From assembly GCA_934668515.1 (NCBI GenBank), contig CAKUNS010000003.1, positions 28,859 through 92,858 on the forward strand: a DNA stretch of 64,000 bases, read 5' to 3'. Within the stretch, counting starts at the first letter, position 1, and each line of letters starts with the position of its first letter. Position numbers and translations under genes: made by a program. Source of the DNA: an uncultured Eggerthellaceae bacterium. Lineage in GTDB: Bacteria > Actinomycetota > Coriobacteriia > Coriobacteriales > Eggerthellaceae. Of the stretch, positions 39,943 through 48,204 are shown piece by piece. The notes under the pieces were generated by a model. The model was not told the DNA's origin and made no database searches. It was given only the letters and a program-made list of their open reading frames with translations.

Positions 39943-40905
39943 CTATTCGCCGCGTTCGGTTTCGAGCCCGTCGAAGCCCCACATGCGAACCTCGGGCTCA
40001 AGCCGAACGCCAGCATCGTCAAAAACCCCCTGCTGAACGGCATGGATGAGGTTAACGACATCGGAGGCCGTCGCGCCTCCGATGTTCACGACGAAGCCGG
40101 CGTGTTTGCGAGATACCTCCGCCCCGCCGATGCGGAAACCCTGCAAGCCCGCGTCTTGAATCAGCTTGCCCGCATAATACCCCTCAGGACGCTTAAAAGT
40201 TGAGCCTGCGCTCGGAAGCTCAAGGGGCTGTTTCTCAAGCCTGCGCGCCTCTAGGTCATCCATGCGCTCTTTAATGGCTGCAGGGTCGTCGAAATGAAGC
40301 TGAAGCGTCGCACTCAAAACAACCATGCCCTCATCGGACATCATGCTCCTGCGATAGCCCCATGCAGCCTCTTCTGCTGAGATCTCAACCAGTTCGCCCT
40401 CACGCGTCAGACAAGAAAGGGAAACGGCGACGTCCTTGAACTCGCCGCCGTATGCTCCAGCATCCATGATGGCAGCCCCGCCGATAGAGCCAGGAATCCC
40501 ACTTGCGAACTCATAGCCCGCAAGGCCAGCTTCGAACGCCGCTCGGGCGACTTGTTCATTTGAAGCACCAGCCTCAGCGACAAGAACATCGCCCTCGACC
40601 TTAACGCTGCTGAGATTCTCAGCCAACCTAATAGTCACCCCGGGCAAGCCCGCGTCAGAGATCAGCAAGTCGCTGCCAAGACCCATCACGCGCCACTCAG
40701 CTCCGAATTCACGACAAGCCGCCACCACAGCCGCAACTTCTCCCGCACTTGAAGGAAGCACCAAAACCTCGGCGGGGCCGCCAATGCGAAACGTCGTATA
40801 GCCAGACAGGGGCGCATCAACAAGCACGCCCTCATTGCCCGAAATCTCGCAGAGCCTCTTAACAAACTCGGAGGAAACACTTTTGAAACCTTGCTCCGAA
40901 ACCAT
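39943..40905 (-). CDS. murB: UDP-N-acetylmuramate dehydrogenase (UDP-N-acetylenolpyruvoylglucosamine reductase)
   Basis: This 320-residue flavoenzyme reduces UDP-GlcNAc-enolpyruvate to UDP-MurNAc. The FAD domain contains YTTFRIGGPAEVLV, VMGLGSDLLISDAGLPG and EFASGIPGSIGGAAIMDAGAYG. The catalytic Ser is in LPSAGSTFKRP and the late Glu in VRLEPEVRMWG, typical of type II MurB. AAAGGC precedes the ATG. It is convergent with the surface-protein gene, with 11 bases between the stops and no obvious terminator. Confidence 0.96.
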   Translation of the reverse strand: MVSEQGFKSVSSEFVKRLCEISGNEGVLVDAPLSGYTTFRIGGPAEVLVLPSSAGEVAAVVAACREFGAEWRVMGLGSDLLISDAGLPGVTIRLAENLSSVKVEGDVLVAEAGASNEQVARAAFEAGLAGYEFASGIPGSIGGAAIMDAGAYGGEFKDVAVSLSCLTREGELVEISAEEAAWGYRRSMMSDEGMVVLSATLQLHFDDPAAIKERMDDLEARRLEKQPLELPSAGSTFKRPEGYYAGKLIQDAGLQGFRIGGAEVSRKHAGFVVNIGGATASDVVNLIHAVQQGVFDDAGVRLEPEVRMWGFDGLETERGE

Positions 40906-41032
40906 GCAGCAGCCTTTCGATTGAGATCATTTCCCCACATGATAAGCCAATAGGAGAGTTGCCGTAAAACTCCCAGCCTTTCCCATGAGCCTATTCGGCG
41001 AATACCATCGGCCCCGTCTCGACTAAACGCTT

Positions 41033-41058
41033 GACTCTTCTCCTCTACGGTCTATACT
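41033..41058 (+). promoter_or_regulatory. Promoter-like elements of the metal-efflux operon
   Basis: TTGACT (41033-41038) and TATACT (41053-41058) lie directly before the operator palindrome. The spacing is only 14 bases, shorter than usual, so the -35 assignment is doubtful. Confidence 0.4.
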
Positions 41059-41061
41059 GAA

Positions 41062-41093
41062 ATCGTCATATGAACGATTGTTCATATGACGAT
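41062..41093. promoter_or_regulatory. ArsR/SmtB-type operator palindrome
   Basis: The 14-base arms ATCGTCATATGAAC and GTTCATATGACGAT are perfect inverted copies around GATT. The core ATATGAAC...GTTCATAT matches the classic SmtB/CzrA operator form. It lies between the -10-like element and the repressor start codon, as expected for autoregulation. Confidence 0.8.
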
Positions 41094-41109
41094 ACGTGAA
41101 AGGATGATC

Positions 41110-41475
41110 ATGAGCGAATCGCACGACCACGACGATCCAGAGACCTGCCAGCATAAAACATGCACGTCAACCGAGGATTTTGAAGGCGAGCTCCCCGACG
41201 AGGAAATCCTCTATGATCTCGCCGATCTGTTCAAGATCTTCTCTGACACCACGCGCATCAAGATTCTGTTCGCGCTGATGAACAGTGAACTTTGCGTTGC
41301 AGACATCGCCGAAACCGTGGGCGCTTCCCAAAGCGCCGTCTCTCACCAGTTGCGCATCTTGAAGCAATCGCGCCTTGTCAAATTCCAGCGCGACGGCAAA
41401 AACGTCGTCTACTCGCTTTCCGACAGCCACGTCCACACCATGCTCGATCAAGGCTTGACGCACGTTTGCGAATAG
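41110..41475 (+). CDS. ArsR/SmtB-family metal-sensing repressor
   Basis: This 121-residue winged-helix repressor probably senses Zn/Cd/Co-type ions and controls the following HMA protein and P-type ATPase. The helix-turn-helix reads ASQSAVSHQLRILKQSRLV. Two known metal sites can be seen: a Cys in the alpha-3 ELCVADI stretch together with His/Cys residues in the N-terminal arm (SHDHDD, CQHKTC), and an alpha-5 set DSHVH...LTHVCE (Asp, His, His, Glu). The ATG at 41110 (GAAAGGA upstream) is preferred over one at 41086, which lies inside the operator. Confidence 0.92.
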   Translation: MSESHDHDDPETCQHKTCTSTEDFEGELPDEEILYDLADLFKIFSDTTRIKILFALMNSELCVADIAETVGASQSAVSHQLRILKQSRLVKFQRDGKNVVYSLSDSHVHTMLDQGLTHVCE

Positions 41476-41580
41476 CGGCGAGCGCACATGAACCCCATCG
41501 CAAGCATCTCACCCCTCAGGAACCACGCGGTCACCCGCGACAACCAACAACCCCATCAATAACCAACGGAAGGAATCATC

Positions 41581-41799
41581 ATGCGTAAGGCAATCAAACT
41601 CGACGGCGAGATCTGCGCGAACTGCGCCGGCAAAATCCAGGACAAGATCAGCAAGATCGATGGCGTCAATAGCGTCAGCATCAACGCCATGACAATGAAA
41701 TTCACCTTGGACGCCGCCGATGACAAGTTCGACAGCATCGTGAAGGAATCCGTGAAGGTGTTCAACGATGTCGAACCCGACTGCGAGGTTCTGGTTTAA
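41581..41799 (+). CDS. Stand-alone heavy-metal-associated (HMA) domain protein
   Basis: This 72-residue ferredoxin-like HMA domain has the metal-binding motif GEICANCAGK (Cys12 and Cys15). Such proteins deliver or hold soft metals. Here it probably substitutes for the N-terminal HMA domain missing from the ATPase encoded 120 bases downstream. ACGGAAGGA precedes the ATG. Confidence 0.88.
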   Translation: MRKAIKLDGEICANCAGKIQDKISKIDGVNSVSINAMTMKFTLDAADDKFDSIVKESVKVFNDVEPDCEVLV

Positions 41800-41919
41800 G
41801 AACACCCAGCCACGCCGACACATTTAACCAACTTGTTAACCTCAACGGCAAGGCCTATGCGATCCATGCGTCGCGCCTTGCCGTTCGTCTTTTCCCCTTT
41901 TTTCGCTTAAGGAGCCACC

Positions 41920-43839
41920 ATGTCCCAAGGCCTTACGAAAAAGCAGCGCAAGAAACGCAACCGCATCGTCGTAGCGCTGACGATCTTCTTTGCCCTTATC
42001 GTGCTTGACGACGTCGTTAACATTTTCGACCAGCTACCCTACGGCCTCTGGTTCGAGTTCGCCGCCTTTCTTGTCCCCTATCTCATCGCCGGCTACGATG
42101 TTCTCAGTAAAGCCTGGCATGGCATCACCCACAAACAACCTTTCGACGAAAACTTGCTCATGGCCATTGCCACCATCGGCGCATTCGCACTCGTCTTGTT
42201 CCCCGAAGCTGAACCGCACATGGCCGAAGGCGCTGCCGTTATGCTGTTCTACCAGGTAGGCGAGCTATTTGAAAGCTACGCAACCAATAGAACCAGGCGC
42301 TCGATCTCGGAAATGATGGACATCGCCCCTGATTACGCGAACGTCGAATCCGATAACGGCGAGCTTGCCCAAGTCGACCCTGGCGAAGTGAAGGTCGGCG
42401 ATGTCATCGTCGTGAAGCCTGGTGAGCGCGTGCCGCTTGACGGCGTCGTGATCGAAGGAAGCAGCCAGCTCGACACCAGCGCCTTAACCGGAGAATCCGT
42501 GCCACGCGTGGCAGAAGAAGGCGGCGAGGTTATTTCCGGTTGCGTGAACATGACCGGCGTTCTTCGCGTCCGCACCACCAAACCATATGGCGAATCCACC
42601 GTACAGCGCATTCTCGAGCTTGTGGAAAACGCCAGCGAGAAAAAAGCACGCACCGAAAACTTCATCTCGCGCTTCGCTCGCTACTACACCCCCATCGTCG
42701 TCGGGCTTGCCGCCCTCATCGCCGTCGTCAGCCCGTTCTTCGGCTCAACTCTTACGACAAGCGTGCAGGGAGCCCTCGTCTTCCTGGTCGTCAGCTGCCC
42801 ATGCGCACTGGTCATCTCCGTTCCGCTTTCGTTCTTCAGCGGAATCGGCGCCGCAAGCCGCATCGGCGTTCTGGTGAAAGGCTCAAGCTATCTGGAAACC
42901 CTTGTGGCGGTTGACACCGTCGTCTTCGACAAGACGGGTACGCTTACAAACGGCTCCTTCAACGTTGTTGCCGTTCACTCCGAAGCGGGTGTCGATCCCG
43001 ACCTCGTGCTTTCGTATGCAGCGCACGCGGAAGCCTATTCCGATCACCCCATCGCGCTGTCTGTCAAAGAAAGTTACTCGGGCACCATCGACCAAACCCA
43101 TATCGCTAAGGTCGAAGAGCGCTCGGGCAAAGGCGTTGCCGCCACGGTCGACACGCATGAGGTCCTTGTTGGAAACGACAAGCTCATGAAAGAAAGCGGC
43201 ATCTCCTTCCATGACTGCGAGCTGGTTGGAACCATCCTCCATGTTGCCCTTGACGGAACCTATATCGGCCATATCGTGATCGCCGACGTAATCAAAGACG
43301 ATGCGAAAGCGACAATCGAGGCGCTTCATGCCGCCGGCGTCTCGAAAACCGTCATGCTCACCGGCGATCGTGAGGAAGTCGCCGCAGCTGTCGCAAAAGA
43401 ACTTGGCATCGATGAATATCGCGCGCAGCTCATGCCGCAAGATAAGGTTACCAACGTCGAACGCCTTATCGCATCCGAGCCGGGCAAAGGCAAGGTGGCT
43501 TTCGTGGGAGACGGCATCAACGATGCCCCGGTTCTTATGCGCGCCGACATCGGCATTGCCATGGGTGCGATGGGCTCTGACGCGGCAATCGAAGCCGCCG
43601 ACATCGTTCTTATGGACGATAAGCCCTCCAAGATCGGCGACGCAATCAAAACCGCGCGTAAAACAATGCGCATCGTGTGGCAGAACATCGTCTTCGCCAT
43701 TGGTGTCAAGATCGTCATCATGATCCTCGCGCTTCCGTTCATCGGCATCGCCACCATGTGGCTGGCCGTTTTCGGAGACGTCGGCGTGTCGGTTCTTGCC
43801 ATCCTGAACTCTATGCGCGCGCTGAAAACATCTCGTTAA
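41920..43839 (+). CDS. P1B-type heavy-metal-translocating ATPase (Zn/Cd/Co exporter)
   Basis: This 639-residue pump has the actuator motif TALTGESVPR near residue 190, the transmembrane CPC motif (Cys293 and Cys295 in SCPCALVIS), the phosphorylation site DKTGTLT (Asp337) and a GDGINDAP hinge near 530. The final helices contain GDVGVSVLAILNSMR, whose Asp is typical of Zn/Cd/Pb (ZntA/CadA) pumps rather than copper pumps. There is no N-terminal HMA domain; the protein begins with a Lys/Arg-rich stretch and a membrane helix. AAGGAG precedes the ATG. It forms an operon with the ArsR regulator and the HMA protein. Confidence 0.93.
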   Translation: MSQGLTKKQRKKRNRIVVALTIFFALIVLDDVVNIFDQLPYGLWFEFAAFLVPYLIAGYDVLSKAWHGITHKQPFDENLLMAIATIGAFALVLFPEAEPHMAEGAAVMLFYQVGELFESYATNRTRRSISEMMDIAPDYANVESDNGELAQVDPGEVKVGDVIVVKPGERVPLDGVVIEGSSQLDTSALTGESVPRVAEEGGEVISGCVNMTGVLRVRTTKPYGESTVQRILELVENASEKKARTENFISRFARYYTPIVVGLAALIAVVSPFFGSTLTTSVQGALVFLVVSCPCALVISVPLSFFSGIGAASRIGVLVKGSSYLETLVAVDTVVFDKTGTLTNGSFNVVAVHSEAGVDPDLVLSYAAHAEAYSDHPIALSVKESYSGTIDQTHIAKVEERSGKGVAATVDTHEVLVGNDKLMKESGISFHDCELVGTILHVALDGTYIGHIVIADVIKDDAKATIEALHAAGVSKTVMLTGDREEVAAAVAKELGIDEYRAQLMPQDKVTNVERLIASEPGKGKVAFVGDGINDAPVLMRADIGIAMGAMGSDAAIEAADIVLMDDKPSKIGDAIKTARKTMRIVWQNIVFAIGVKIVIMILALPFIGIATMWLAVFGDVGVSVLAILNSMRALKTSR

Positions 43840-43865
43840 CGCCACGCCAATCAGAACATGACGCC

Positions 43866-43908
43866 AAAAAGGAAAGGCCGGCGATCAGTTCGCTGGCCTT
43901 TCCTACTT
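43866..43908. terminator. Bidirectional terminator between ATPase and DUF4013-like gene
   Basis: AGGAAAGGCC (43870-43879) pairs with GGCCTTTCCT (43895-43904). The minus-strand side ends in TTTTT and the plus side in ACTTTG, so it best serves the DUF4013-like gene but may end both. Confidence 0.75.
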
Positions 43909-43971
43909 TGATTAAACGCCAAGGGTCTTGCTTACCGACCACAGGCCTCGCCGAAGAGCGCATTCCAAATA

Positions 43972-44805
43972 CTAAACACCACGTTCGAACGGCATGGGAT
44001 CATCCTGCTTACCCCACTGGGGGACGTCGAACTGATAGACCCAGTAGCCCGTTGCACGAACGATCAACAGGTTCGCGAAGAGGGCGGCCATGATGGACAC
44101 GAACGCCAAAACAAGGCACCCGATCACGACTAACAGTATAAGACCGCCCGAAGCCACTGCCGCACCACTGGTTGATGTCACCGCACCAGTGGCGGACGCA
44201 GTGAAGAAAGCAACGCCGAACGTAGCAAAGGCCACGAAAGAGCCGATCATGACCGCAATGAAAATCACCACACCTGCGATGATCTCGGCAACCACGCTCA
44301 AACCCAAAAGGCGTGCAGCGCCCTTAGTATCCTGCCTGATCATGCTCACAACGCGACCGAACTGGAATCCAGCGCTCAATCGATCGTAAATAGCCATGCG
44401 CACGCAGCAGATAGAGCCGAAGATCGTCGCAACAATGGAAAGGGCAAATCCGAGAATATCGAACACAAAGCTGCCGTAAATCGCGCCCCACGAAACGCCC
44501 GAATCGTAAATCGTCTCGGAGAATCCCGAGACGAAGCCCGGAATCAATCCGATCACGAGCAGGATAATCAAAGCGTAGAAGCCACGGCGATAAGGCTTGT
44601 CGTCGGGCTCACCGAAAATATGCTGCGGCATGGGCGAATGCACGCCCCAGGCAATGCTTCGCGCCCATCCGTACATGTAGCCCGCAACAACGATCCAACC
44701 AAATATCGGGATCATTCCAACAAGAGCCAACAACGCCAGCTTGCCAAACCAACCAGGCGAGTTCTTGATATCGTTCCACGCCGAGTCGAAATAACGGATC
44801 TCCAT
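43972..44805 (-). CDS. DUF4013-like integral membrane protein
   Basis: This 277-residue protein has about five or six predicted membrane helices (for example 22-47, 75-95, 112-135, 165-190, 220-245). The N-terminal pattern MEIRYFDSAWNDIKNSPGW and the IPIFGWIVVAGYMYGWARSI block fit the DUF4013 family, whose function is unknown. A cytoplasmic C-terminus ends in DVPQWGKQDDPMPFERGV. GGAGCC precedes the ATG. It stands alone between two terminators. Confidence 0.8.
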   Translation of the reverse strand: MEIRYFDSAWNDIKNSPGWFGKLALLALVGMIPIFGWIVVAGYMYGWARSIAWGVHSPMPQHIFGEPDDKPYRRGFYALIILLVIGLIPGFVSGFSETIYDSGVSWGAIYGSFVFDILGFALSIVATIFGSICCVRMAIYDRLSAGFQFGRVVSMIRQDTKGAARLLGLSVVAEIIAGVVIFIAVMIGSFVAFATFGVAFFTASATGAVTSTSGAAVASGGLILLVVIGCLVLAFVSIMAALFANLLIVRATGYWVYQFDVPQWGKQDDPMPFERGV

Positions 44806-44846
44806 TGTCGGCTCCTTTCATTCGCTTGCATGATCGTATTATCGCA

Positions 44847-44884
44847 GAAAAAAACAGCCTGGAAGCAAATGCCTCCAGGCTGTT
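44847..44884 (-). terminator. Rho-independent terminator after rplL
   Basis: On the minus strand AACAGCCTGG (44884-44875) pairs with CCAGGCTGTT (44862-44853) and runs into a TTTTTTT tract. It ends the rplJ-rplL transcript before any rpoB. Confidence 0.85.
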
Positions 44885-44936
44885 GAATACCCCTCGCCTT
44901 GCAGCGAAGCGGGCAAGAAGATCGGATGGATCCGAA

Positions 44937-45308
44937 TTACTTCAAGGTAACGGCAGCGCCGGCTTCCTCGAGCTTGGCCTTGATCTCCTCGGCCTCCTCC
45001 TTGGAAGCGCCCTCCTTGATAGCCTTAGGAGCGCTCTCGACAGTCTCCTTAGCTTCCTTCAGGCCAAGGCCGGTGATCTCACGGACGACCTTGATGACAG
45101 CGATCTTGTTGTCGCCGAAGCCCTCGAGAACGACGTCGAAGTCGGTCTTCTCTTCAGCAGCCTCAGCAGGAGCAGCAGCAACTGCAACAGCAGCAGGAGC
45201 GGCAGCGGAAACACCAAAGGTGTCCTCGATCATCTTAACGAGCTCAGAAGCCTCGAGCAGGGACTTCTCCTTCAGGGCCTCGATAATCTCTTCGTTGGTC
45301 AGAGCCAT
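44937..45308 (-). CDS. rplL: Ribosomal protein L7/L12
   Basis: This 123-residue stalk protein of the 50S subunit recruits translation GTPases. An N-terminal dimerisation domain is followed by an Ala-rich hinge (residues about 35-52) and the C-terminal domain with [29 protein letters not shown] and SAPKAIKEG. It follows rplJ by 90 bases. Confidence 0.98.
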   Translation of the reverse strand: MALTNEEIIEALKEKSLLEASELVKMIEDTFGVSAAAPAAVAVAAAPAEAAEEKTDFDVVLEGFGDNKIAVIKVVREITGLGLKEAKETVESAPKAIKEGASKEEAEEIKAKLEEAGAAVTLK

Positions 45309-45398
45309 TTCAAATTCCTTTCAAAGCGGCCTATGCGGCCTGATTTAAATTCAAATGTCGCGACGTTTCGTCGCTGCGGCATTCGCCGCGAACCCGCA

Positions 45399-45920
45399 TT
45401 AAGCAGCAGGCTTCTGCTCGGCGACCTGGCTGATCGTCTGAGCCAAACCACGGGACACACCGCTGACGGTAACAGCGAGGCCGCGTGCGATACCCGAGAT
45501 AGCACCGGCGATCTGACCGAGCAGCTGCTCGCGGGAAGGCAGAGAGGCGATAGCCTCGACCTCTGCAGCCGTAACGAACGCGCCGTCCATCATGCCGCCC
45601 TTGATCGTCAGGTTCTCGTGATCCTTAGCGAAGTCTTTGAGCGCCTTTGCAGATGCAGCAGGATCGTTCTTGCAGAACACGAATGCAGAAGGACCGTCGA
45701 GCACCTCGTCGATGTTCGCCATGTCCAGATCCTTGAGGGCGATGCGCATAATGGTGTTCTTGTACACCTTCATGAAAGCGTCGGCCTCGCGAACGGAACG
45801 ACGGAGCTCTTCAGTCTCCTTGACGGTGAGACCGCGATAGTCGACGGCCCAAACGGCAACTACGCCGTCCAGATCCTCTTTGACCGCTGCCATCATCGCC
45901 TGATTCTGAGCGTTTGGCAT
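45399..45920 (-). CDS. rplJ: Ribosomal protein L10
   Basis: This 173-residue protein anchors the L7/L12 stalk and, with L12, binds its own mRNA leader. WAVDYRGLTVKETEELRRSVRE and the KNTIMRIAL segment are characteristic. The C-terminal helix binds L12 dimers. The ATG at 45920 is preceded by AAAAGGAGG and is preferred over the longer frame to 46028. The leader at about 45985-46100 carries an L10-type regulatory RNA. Confidence 0.97.
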   Translation of the reverse strand: MPNAQNQAMMAAVKEDLDGVVAVWAVDYRGLTVKETEELRRSVREADAFMKVYKNTIMRIALKDLDMANIDEVLDGPSAFVFCKNDPAASAKALKDFAKDHENLTIKGGMMDGAFVTAAEVEAIASLPSREQLLGQIAGAISGIARGLAVTVSGVSRGLAQTISQVAEQKPAA

Positions 45921-45984
45921 GTAGTACACCTCCTTTTCAAGCACTTCGGTTCCGCACCTGGTCGGTGGGGTTGAAAGCCCTTGA

Positions 45985-46100
45985 AAAGCAACAACCCCCG
46001 CCATCGCCAAGACAGCAGGGGTTGACATTAACTAATGTGCTAACCACCTCGGCGGGCCGCGATGCGTTTGAACCTTTCGGTACCAGCTGTCTTAGGTAGC
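45985..46100 (-). ncRNA. Ribosomal protein L10 leader with attenuator
   Basis: Read on the minus strand, AAGACAGC (46093-46086) begins the conserved leader and a CCGCCGAGGTGG stretch (46054-46043) follows, both typical of the L10 leader. GCTGTCTT (46016-46009) is an exact complement of the first element. It lies inside a second hairpin, AACCCC...GGGGTT (46023-45993), that runs into TTGTTGCTTTT. The two pairings exclude each other, as expected for L10-controlled transcription attenuation. Confidence 0.65.
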
Positions 46101-46232
46101 GGAACAATTCCACTAACAAGCTACATCGAAATGCAGCTTTTCTATAATAGCGAACCTCGCTTGCCATTTCGCCCCAAGCTGCGATTCAGACACCACGCTG
46201 CACGCAATCACCACATGCGCAATAACAGCCAG

Positions 46233-46264
46233 CAAAAGAGAAGACCTCCCCAAAGGGAGGCCTT
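46233..46264 (-). terminator. Terminator after the downstream SLC13-type permease
   Basis: On the minus strand AAGGCCTCCC (46264-46255) pairs with GGGAGGTCTT (46250-46241), with a TTTG loop, and is followed by CTCTTTTGC. Confidence 0.75.
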
Positions 46265-46306
46265 CAAGCAATCTGTGTAGGTCAGATCACGATCAGCTTA
46301 GGCTGA

Positions 46307-47791
46307 TTATGCACCGAGGGTGGCAAGCAGAACCTTGGCCAGCGGGTAGCCAATGAAAATGTAGCCGACCAGGGTGATGATGCACATCGGGAAGCCGACG
46401 GACATGATCTCGCCAGGCGAGTAGATGTCCTTGCGGCCCCACATCATGCCTGCATGCGGGGATGCAGCCGGGGTCAACATGGCGACGAAGACCATGAGGA
46501 TGACGCCCATGGCAACCGGCATAGCGTCGATGCCAAGCTTGGCAGAGAACTGAATGACAACCGGGAGCAGAACGACTGCCATTGCGGCGTTGTTCGCAAA
46601 GTTGGTGATCAGCAGAGCAACGGTGAACATGATAGCGATGAAGCCCATCTCAGACTGGTTGCCCAGGATCGGGTCGAGTACCTGAACGAGCCAAGAGGAA
46701 ACACCGGTAGCCGGGCTGGAGAGCTGGTTGGCGGTGAAGACAGCTGCGGCGATCATGAAGAAGATGCCCCAGTTGAACTGCTTGTAAGCAACTTCCTTCA
46801 TGTCCAGCATAGGCTTGCCGTTGAAGCGGGCAACCAGGAAGAACACGAAGAACGCAACGGTGGTTCCCAGAACGCCGAGGGAGTTCAGGAATGCGACAAC
46901 CGGGTTGTCCTTCGGAAGGAAGGACGGAACGATCAGAGCGATCAGGTACAGCGGGATCATCCAGAGGAATGCCTTCTGACGAAGATCCATCGGGGGAAGC
47001 GGCATCTGCTCTTCGATCATCTCAGGGTTAACGCCCTTCAGCTTGGAGATGTCAACGCGCAGCAACTTGATGAGCAGCAGGAAGACGGCCATAACCAGGA
47101 AGGTCATGATGAGGTTGACGAGCATGTAGGGAAGCATCGGAATGCTGGTGCCGGTCATGGAAGCAAATGCAGAGCAGGGGATCAGCTGAGCGCCCATGAA
47201 GGGGAAGAACGGCTGACCAAGGGTCATGCAGAGGAACATGCCGACGAAGAAGAACTTCCAGAATGCGTCGTCACGGGTGACGCCCATGGTCTCAACCAAG
47301 CGCAGCGAAATCGGCCACATGATAATCAGGCCGGAGATCGGGCTGACCAAGGTGGACAGAACGAAGCAGCACAGGTAGAAGATCGCCAGGAAAACGAAAG
47401 GACGACCAGCGAAGACCTTACGGGTAAGCAGCCACTTGCAGATGTACAGCGTGTCGCCGACTTCGTCCACTGCACCGAACAGGATCATAGCGAAGAGGGT
47501 CAGCAGTACGGTGTAGTTACCAACAGCCTGCATCCACACGCCGTTCAGGCCACCGTCGCCGCCAACACCAGAGATGGAGACGAAGAACAGACCCAAGAGC
47601 GACGGCCACAGAGTGCCGATCGTGGACCAAGTGTAAACCATCATCAAGAACGCACCGACAACCTTCATGCCGAGCGGGGTGATGGGGCTGGGTGCAGGGA
47701 GCACCCAAGAGAACAGGATCAGGATCACGAAGCCGATGGCAACGTGAAGCCAATATAGATCCTTCTTTTCCTTTTTAGCTTTCTCAGCCAT
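46307..47791 (-). CDS. SLC13/DASS-type anion permease, copy 1
   Basis: This 494-residue permease has about 11-12 membrane helices and is a relative of the divalent anion:sodium symporter family. SPISGLIIMWPIS, TNFANNAAMAVVLLPV and TPAASPHAGMMWGRKD correspond to the two substrate/sodium hairpins and their following helices. The substrate is unknown, perhaps a dicarboxylate or related anion. The N-terminus is Lys-rich (MAEKAKKEKKD). The ATG at 47791 with AAGGGAG upstream is preferred over 47911. It is a tandem paralogue of the next gene; identity is high overall but low around residues 200-250. Its own terminator and 413-base upstream gap suggest independent transcription. Confidence 0.85.
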   Translation of the reverse strand: MAEKAKKEKKDLYWLHVAIGFVILILFSWVLPAPSPITPLGMKVVGAFLMMVYTWSTIGTLWPSLLGLFFVSISGVGGDGGLNGVWMQAVGNYTVLLTLFAMILFGAVDEVGDTLYICKWLLTRKVFAGRPFVFLAIFYLCCFVLSTLVSPISGLIIMWPISLRLVETMGVTRDDAFWKFFFVGMFLCMTLGQPFFPFMGAQLIPCSAFASMTGTSIPMLPYMLVNLIMTFLVMAVFLLLIKLLRVDISKLKGVNPEMIEEQMPLPPMDLRQKAFLWMIPLYLIALIVPSFLPKDNPVVAFLNSLGVLGTTVAFFVFFLVARFNGKPMLDMKEVAYKQFNWGIFFMIAAAVFTANQLSSPATGVSSWLVQVLDPILGNQSEMGFIAIMFTVALLITNFANNAAMAVVLLPVVIQFSAKLGIDAMPVAMGVILMVFVAMLTPAASPHAGMMWGRKDIYSPGEIMSVGFPMCIITLVGYIFIGYPLAKVLLATLGA

Positions 47792-48204
47792 TTTTCTCCC
47801 TTCCTCAAGTCCGTGATGCCAAGGAACCGCATCGCAGAGGAAACACGTTGGGCAAGCGTCTGCCTTTCCTACTTCCCTTCGCTCCCTACATAACGAAGAG
47901 ACTCTCTTCAAACCGTAGACACTTACTCAACACAACAAGATCACTTTACAGCACTTCGGAAATGTCGGTTATAAGAATGGCTTATGAGCAACAGCCTAGA
48001 CGATAGTTAAAACCGATATATGCACGTCGAAGTTATTCATAACTCGGCATTTCAATGACAAAAGCCGTCCTCTTCGCACGCGGTAAAACTCCATCCCATC
48101 GACGTTTTCCCAAATAGAAAAGGCTTTGGGCACAAAACCCAAAGCCTTTTCATCAGCGAAAGCCCTTGCAGGATAAGAACATTCGATGCAATCGGTAAAT
48201 CCGA
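47792..48204. other. Intergenic region between the two permeases
   Basis: This 413-base gap contains the terminator of the second permease (48118-48150). The A/T-richer stretch at about 47930-48050 is a likely promoter region for the first. No RNA gene, repeat or clear promoter hexamer pair was found. Confidence 0.5.
48118..48150. terminator. Terminator after permease copy 2
   Basis: AAAAGGCTTTGGG (48118-48130) is a perfect inverted partner of CCCAAAGCCTTTT (48138-48150), with a seven-base loop and T-rich flanks on both strands. Confidence 0.8.

Noticed and set aside
41072..41083. GAACGATTGTTC as a third LexA box
   Set aside because: It is the centre of a longer ATATGAAC/GTTCATAT palindrome directly before an ArsR-family gene, and the spacer does not fit RNRY, so an SmtB-type operator is the better reading.
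46454..47758. 434-residue plus-strand open frame opposite the permease
   Set aside because: Its composition is extremely polar (Glu/Gln/His/Asp), the usual antisense image of a hydrophobic membrane protein gene.
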